Positions 6,354 through 9,371 of a DNA stretch of 9,371 bases are shown piece after piece (the stretch's first letter is position 1; each line of letters begins with the position of its first letter). The stretch comes from Bacillota bacterium. GTDB lineage: Bacteria > Bacillota > Sulfobacillia > JAJZIM01 > JAJZBP01. The notes beneath the pieces were generated by a model. It saw only the letters and a list, made by a program, of their open reading frames with translations. It made no database searches and was not told the origin of the DNA. Location: positions 1 through 9,371 of the forward strand of contig JAJZBP010000067.1 in assembly GCA_021798855.1 (NCBI GenBank), given 5' to 3'. The translations under genes and the position numbers were made by a program.

Positions 6354-6381
6354 CGGCGCCACGGAGAAGCGCCGTTTTTTT
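6354..6381 (+). terminator. Rho-independent terminator after the small gene
   Basis: CGGCGC 6354-6359 pairs with GCGCCG 6369-6374 around a 9-nt loop, followed at once by seven T at 6375-6381. It closes the small transcription unit about 90 nt before trpB2. It could also act as an attenuator, but no competing structure is evident. Confidence 0.85.
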
Positions 6382-6457
6382 GTTTGTGGTGGCACCCGTT
6401 TTCTGCAGTAATTTTGCCTGCCGGCGGCGAAATAACAAAACGCCAAAATTTCCAACC

Positions 6458-6463
6458 GGGGAG
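6458..6463 (+). promoter_or_regulatory. Ribosome binding site that favours GTG 6472 as the trpB2 start
   Basis: GGGGAG is 8 nt upstream of GTG 6472 and overlaps the alternative in-frame GTG at 6463, which would leave that start without a Shine-Dalgarno site. Confidence 0.65.
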
Positions 6464-6471
6464 TGACGCTC

Positions 6472-7827
6472 GTGCCCACCAAGTTCCTGCTGCCGGAAGA
6501 CCGCATCCCGACCCACTGGTACAACGTCGTGGCGGACATGCCCCACCGTCCGCCGCCGCCGCTGCATCCCGGCACCAAGAAACCCATCGGTCCGGCGGAC
6601 CTGGCCCCCATCTTTCCCATGGCCGTCATCGAACAGGAGGTCTCCGACCAACGCTGGATTCCCATCCCAGAGGCGGTGCGGGAAGTGTACGCCCTCTGGC
6701 GCCCAACTCCCCTCCACCGGGCCAAGCGGTTGGAGGAGGCCCTGGGCACGCCGGCCCACATCTATTACAAGTACGAGGGAACGAGTCCCGCCGGCAGTCA
6801 CAAGCCCAACACCGCCCTGCCCCAGGCCTACTACAACAAACAGGAAGGGGTTCGGCGCCTGGCCACCGAGACGGGAGCCGGCCAATGGGGGTGCGCCCTT
6901 TCCCTGGCCTGCCGGATCTTCGGCCTGGAATGCACCGTCTACATGGTCAGGGTCAGCTACGACCAAAAACCCTATCGCCGCCTGATGATGGAGACTTGGG
7001 GCGGAACGGTGATCCCGAGTCCCAGCAACGCCACCGCCGCCGGCCGGCGCATCCTCGAGCAGGATCCCGCTTCCCTGGGGAGCCTGGGGGTGGCCATCAG
7101 CGAGGCGGTGGAAGACGCCGCTTCCCGGGAAGACACCAAGTATTCCCTTGGCAGCGTCCTCAACCACGTCCTCTTGCACCAAACGGTCATCGGCCAGGAG
7201 GCCAAGGCCCAGATGGAACTGGCCGGCGAATACCCGGACGTGGTCATCGGCTGCCACGGCGGCGGCTCCAACTACGGAGGCTTATGCCTGCCCTTCGTCG
7301 CCGACGCCTTTACCGGCAAAAAGGTGCGCTTCGTGGCCGTGGAGCCGGCCGCCTGCCCCACCCTCACCAAGGGCAAGGTGGCCTACGACTTCGGAGACAC
7401 GGTGGGTCTGACCCCGCTGGTGCGGATGCACACTTTGGGGCACGCCTTCGCCCCGCCGGGCATCCACGCCGGTGGACTGCGCTACCACGGCGCCGCTCCC
7501 CTGATCAGCCAGTTGGTCGAGGACGGGTTGATCGCCGCCCGCGCCGTCCGGCAACTGGATACCTTCGAAGCCGCCGTCCAGTTCGCCCGCTGCGAGGGGA
7601 TCATCCCCGCCCCCGAATCGGCCCACGCCATCCGGGGAGCCATCGACGAAGCCCTGGAGGCCAAGGCGGAGGGGCGCCCCCGCGTCATCCTCTTCGGACT
7701 GAGCGGCCATGGCCACTTCGACCTCTCGGCTTACGACGCCTACCTGCGCGGACGCCTGGAGGATTACGACTACCCGGCCGAGGATGTGGATGAATCCCTG
7801 GCCGGCATCGCCCAACTGCAGCCTTAG
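6472..7827 (+). CDS. trpB2: Tryptophan synthase beta chain-like protein (TrpB2 type)
   Basis: The enzyme is PLP-dependent, a fold type II enzyme joining indole and L-serine to give tryptophan. The 451-aa length, with the extended N-terminus MPTKFLLPEDRIPTHWYNVV, is that of the TrpB2 branch rather than the roughly 400-aa TrpB1. The PLP lysine is K111 in KYEGTSPAGSHKPNTALPQA. The catalytic glutamate is in TETGAGQWG (E133), where TrpB2 has QWG. The phosphate-binding loop is GGGSN at 263-267. EGIIPAPESAHA and LFGLSGHGHFD near the C-terminus bind substrate and cofactor ring. TrpB2 usually does not pair with TrpA and works as a stand-alone enzyme salvaging free indole. That fits the absence here of trpA and any other trp gene. 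A terminator lies before it and another after it, so it is probably monocistronic; no convincing promoter was found in 6382-6457. Confidence 0.95.
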   Translation: MPTKFLLPEDRIPTHWYNVVADMPHRPPPPLHPGTKKPIGPADLAPIFPMAVIEQEVSDQRWIPIPEAVREVYALWRPTPLHRAKRLEEALGTPAHIYYKYEGTSPAGSHKPNTALPQAYYNKQEGVRRLATETGAGQWGCALSLACRIFGLECTVYMVRVSYDQKPYRRLMMETWGGTVIPSPSNATAAGRRILEQDPASLGSLGVAISEAVEDAASREDTKYSLGSVLNHVLLHQTVIGQEAKAQMELAGEYPDVVIGCHGGGSNYGGLCLPFVADAFTGKKVRFVAVEPAACPTLTKGKVAYDFGDTVGLTPLVRMHTLGHAFAPPGIHAGGLRYHGAAPLISQLVEDGLIAARAVRQLDTFEAAVQFARCEGIIPAPESAHAIRGAIDEALEAKAEGRPRVILFGLSGHGHFDLSAYDAYLRGRLEDYDYPAEDVDESLAGIAQLQP

Positions 7828-7850
7828 AACGGTAGCCGCCGGGGTTGAGG

Positions 7851-7887
7851 GCGGGGGGGCGTTTTTTCGCCCTCCCCCCCGCTTTTT
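7851..7887 (+). terminator. Rho-independent terminator after trpB2
   Basis: GCGGGGGGG 7851-7859 pairs with CCCCCCCGC 7874-7882 (9 bp), with a CG/CG continuation around a six-T loop, and is followed by five T at 7883-7887. An alternative pairing, GAGGGCG with CGCCCTC, is possible in the same stretch. Confidence 0.85.
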
Positions 7888-8246
7888 GGGGCCTTGGGCT
7901 TGTTGCGCCGCTAAGCGCAACTTCCGCCACCGCTTATTTACAAGCCGTTCGTGGCCGGAAGACGCCATTTCCCATCCCGTCGCCCGAGGCATCGCCATCC
8001 TGCCGAATAATAACATATTTCGGCATGGTGTTGGGTCAGGCATTGGCTTTTCTTTGGACAGCGTTTGACCGGCAGGAAAGTCGAAAAGGTTGATCTAACG
8101 TTGGTTTTTCATTATAACCCACTTTCCGCATGTAGATTTATCCAGGAGCTTTAATTTTTAACGGGAGGTAAGAAATCTTAAAAAAATTTCTAATTAGAAT
8201 TTCTTGCCAAACGTGGTTTCACCGGCTGAATTTTTGACCGACCAAA
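7888..8246. other. Intergenic region without a convincing gene, with several small palindromes
   Basis: No open frame here has a plausible start, ribosome site and protein-like composition. It holds GTTGCGC/GCGCAAC arms near 7900-7917 and a TGCCGAA/TTCGGCA hairpin near 8001-8025. From about 8095 it becomes AT-rich. It contains an isolated GGGAGG at 8163-8168 with no good start codon after it, and a TTCTAATTAGAA palindrome (listed separately). It lies between the rightward trpB2 gene and the leftward AbiEii operon. Confidence 0.5.
8174..8205. repeat. AT-rich palindrome downstream of the AbiEii operon (operator- or terminator-like)
   Basis: TTCTAATTAGAA at 8188-8199 is a perfect 12-bp palindrome. 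Read leftward it is followed by a run of seven A/T (TTTTTTT on the minus strand), as in a weak intrinsic terminator of the AbiEii operon. Outer arms AGAAAT/ATTTCT extend the symmetry. The stem has no G-C pairs except two, so termination would be inefficient. Confidence 0.35.
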
Positions 8247-8894
8247 TCACACCCGGTTCAAGTCTCGCAACGCTTTATTGAGCACATCCCAGGCCGTGGC
8301 CAAAAACGGCCTTCCATCGGGAAGCACCTGCAACTGCCCTTTTCCGGTGTCATAAATGGATTCCAACTCGTCCATCCGGCGGAAAAGCAAGGACAGCCTG
8401 CTTTGCAACACGGTGTGGTTGCGGTCCAGCACTCCCCGGTCATGTTTGATGACGACGGCCGCATCAAATACGTCCCGCGGATGCAAATCAACCGCCCTAT
8501 AAAACAGCTTTTTAACAATTATTTCTTCCGGAGTCTCCACGCGAACCTTGCGCCCGTGAATCATTTGCTCAACATATGGGGTGGCCGCAAGGTGAGGAGC
8601 CGCAACAAAGTCTATTTCACCCTCCAAAGTGGTAATCTTGACGCAGTTGGACTGCTCGGAATAGCCGCCCGCCTCCGCGATCGCTTCGGACACATCGTTC
8701 AAACGCGGCGACAGGGCCGGCAGATATTGGACGTCGGTGAGGAAAATATCTATGTCTTTGCTGGCCCGATGCGCATATTTTAGCATTAAAACCGTTCCGC
8801 CTCCAAAGGACCACTCCGGCGGGCGCATCTGCATCTTGGCCAAGCTATCCAAACACAGCATTGCTTTGTCGAAAAGAACTTCCCATTCAGCCAT
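8247..8894 (-). CDS. AbiEii-like nucleotidyltransferase (probable toxin of a type IV-like TA / abortive infection pair)
   Basis: The protein is 215 aa, starting at ATG 8894-8892. It is a minimal polymerase-beta-fold nucleotidyltransferase of the AbiEii/AbiGii family. FGGGTVLMLKYAHRASKDIDIF (30-51) holds the glycine-rich turn and the two metal-binding Asp residues D47 and D49 (DxD), and GEIDFV supplies the third, D95. ETPEEIIVKKLFYRA and RDVFDAAVV (about 120-145) are the conserved Lys and Arg-Asp motifs of the family. Members transfer nucleotides to RNA or protein targets such as tRNA acceptor ends, arresting growth, and are often paired with an AbiEi antitoxin. Its start overlaps the end of the upstream gene by 8 nt, so the two are translationally coupled. 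The base composition is less GC-rich than the rest of the window, suggesting horizontal transfer. Confidence 0.88.
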   Translation of the reverse strand: MAEWEVLFDKAMLCLDSLAKMQMRPPEWSFGGGTVLMLKYAHRASKDIDIFLTDVQYLPALSPRLNDVSEAIAEAGGYSEQSNCVKITTLEGEIDFVAAPHLAATPYVEQMIHGRKVRVETPEEIIVKKLFYRAVDLHPRDVFDAAVVIKHDRGVLDRNHTVLQSRLSLLFRRMDELESIYDTGKGQLQVLPDGRPFLATAWDVLNKALRDLNRV

Positions 8895-9216
8895 TTAGCC
8901 ACGCCTCCATTCTCGGGTTGCCGGCCCGGAAAGTGGGCATGAGTGAATTATAGCTGCGCTTTAATTCGCTTTTATTGATTCCATGCTCGGCGGAAAATTG
9001 CGCCACGGCCTCCAGCGGCAATTCCAGAAAAAACATGGTCAGGTGGTTTTGCCACCCGTCGGCGGGAGCCGCCCCGGCCAGGATGGATGCCAGCGTTTCC
9101 ACGTCAATAAGCGTATTCCAGCATTTATTGATGCAATTTAAAACCAAAAGATCGGTCCCGCTGACCACAGCTTGCCGGTTATCCTGAAGCGTCGCGCCCA
9201 CCACCTTTCCATTCAA
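8887..9216 (-). CDS. Unrecognised 109-aa partner of the AbiEii-like protein (candidate antitoxin)
   Basis: The frame opens just after a TAA at 9231-9229. The only usable start is TTG 9216, with a weak AAGAAG upstream. The product reads MNGKVVGATLQDNRQAVVSG, then hydrophobic helical segments, and ends RAGNPRMEAWLNG. The ATGGCTGA overlap (8887-8894) contains both the start of the AbiEii-like gene and the stop of this one, a typical antitoxin-first TA arrangement. I do not recognise a family. It is shorter than AbiEi (about 190-270 aa), and a winged-helix N-terminus is not evident. A segment SAEHGINKSELKRSY could form a short helix-turn-helix. By position and overlap an antitoxin or accessory role is likely; this is inference. 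Confidence 0.7.
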   Translation of the reverse strand: MNGKVVGATLQDNRQAVVSGTDLLVLNCINKCWNTLIDVETLASILAGAAPADGWQNHLTMFFLELPLEAVAQFSAEHGINKSELKRSYNSLMPTFRAGNPRMEAWLNG

Positions 9217-9224
9217 TTCTAATC

Positions 9225-9238
9225 TTCTTTAAAAAGAA
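9225..9238. promoter_or_regulatory. TTCTTT-AA-AAAGAA palindrome just upstream of the AbiEii operon (possible operator)
   Basis: Perfect 6-bp arms with a 2-bp centre lie 8 nt upstream of the TTG start. On the minus strand a TTGACT hexamer lies farther upstream (9250-9245), but no good -10 box is found at 17 bp. The position suits autoregulation of the operon. Confidence 0.4.
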
Positions 9239-9290
9239 TTAAAAGTCAAGGTCGGAACCCAAAACTCGCTCCCCATCTCGGCAGACCCCC

Positions 9291-9319
9291 TTGACACGGG
9301 AGGAGGCGCGGCTTATACT
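9291..9319 (+). promoter_or_regulatory. Strong sigma-70/sigma-A promoter reading out of the right end
   Basis: The consensus TTGACA at 9291-9296 and TATACT at 9314-9319 are separated by the ideal 17 bp. The transcript would start near 9326, immediately before a C/G-rich hairpin (CCCCACC/GGTGGGG, about 9330-9347). The gene it serves is beyond the window. Confidence 0.75.
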
Positions 9320-9371
9320 TTTTCCAAGCCCCACCCCCGGTGGGGGGGGGGCGTATAGCGGCCAATGGCAA

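Noticed and set aside
6382..6410. GGTGGCACC before trpB2 resembles the T-box core (GGGTGGNACCGCG)
   Set aside because: Only about 9 of 13 positions agree. The T-run terminator lies before it rather than after it, and no stem I or specifier loop is visible.
6210..7793. 527-aa open frame overlapping trpB2 on the same strand
   Set aside because: It is an out-of-frame shadow rich in Arg, Pro and Gly; the trpB2 frame has full family motifs.
1..9371. CRISPR array, tRNA or rRNA genes
   Set aside because: No regularly spaced direct repeats, cloverleaf-like segments or rRNA-like stretches were seen on either strand.

Overview
The window is a GC-rich bacterial chromosomal segment with strong GGAGG-type ribosome binding sites, frequent GTG/TTG starts and sigma-70/sigma-A-like promoters. 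Together these suggest a high-GC Gram-positive anaerobe or thermophile (Clostridia-like). That placement is an inference at low confidence, because no rRNA or phylogenetic marker is present. Most genes read rightward. The last operon reads leftward and is visibly more AT-rich.

Layout. 1-162: C-terminal end of an unrecognised protein. 277-846: a hemerythrin-like gene split by an in-frame insertion of about 117 bp that is strongly palindromic, carries a stop codon and ends in an extended -10 box. 903-2204: a tandem HD / HD-GYP signalling protein. 2228-3067: panC (pantothenate synthetase), starting at a TTG 23 nt after the HD-GYP stop. About 3068-4737: a solitary IS200/IS605-type tnpB element without tnpA. 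Its tnpB is frameshifted just before the zinc finger, and its 3' end looks like an omega RNA. It abuts the start codon of a glycosyltransferase-TPR gene (4738-5928). Next come a GC-rich hairpin, a promoter with an overlapping inverted repeat, a small gene resembling a Phd/YefM antitoxin C-terminus (6071-6331), a rho-independent terminator, and a TrpB2-type tryptophan synthase beta gene (6472-7827) with its own terminator. A stretch of about 420 bp with no convincing gene follows. A leftward, overlapping two-gene operon (9216 to 8247) encodes an unrecognised 109-aa protein and an AbiEii-like nucleotidyltransferase, which is a probable toxin-antitoxin or phage-defence module. A near-consensus rightward promoter sits at the right edge.

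How the genes work together. HD-GYP and panC look co-transcribed. The flanks suggest that panC and the glycosyltransferase gene were once directly adjacent or overlapping, and that the tnpB element was inserted exactly between them. The orphan trpB2 is isolated by terminators. The most interesting material is the palindromic insertion in the hemerythrin gene, the tnpB/omega-RNA element whose predicted guide is the glycosyltransferase start, the orphan antitoxin-like gene with a self-operator, and the AbiEii-type operon with an unfamiliar partner and TTCT/AGAA palindromes on both sides.
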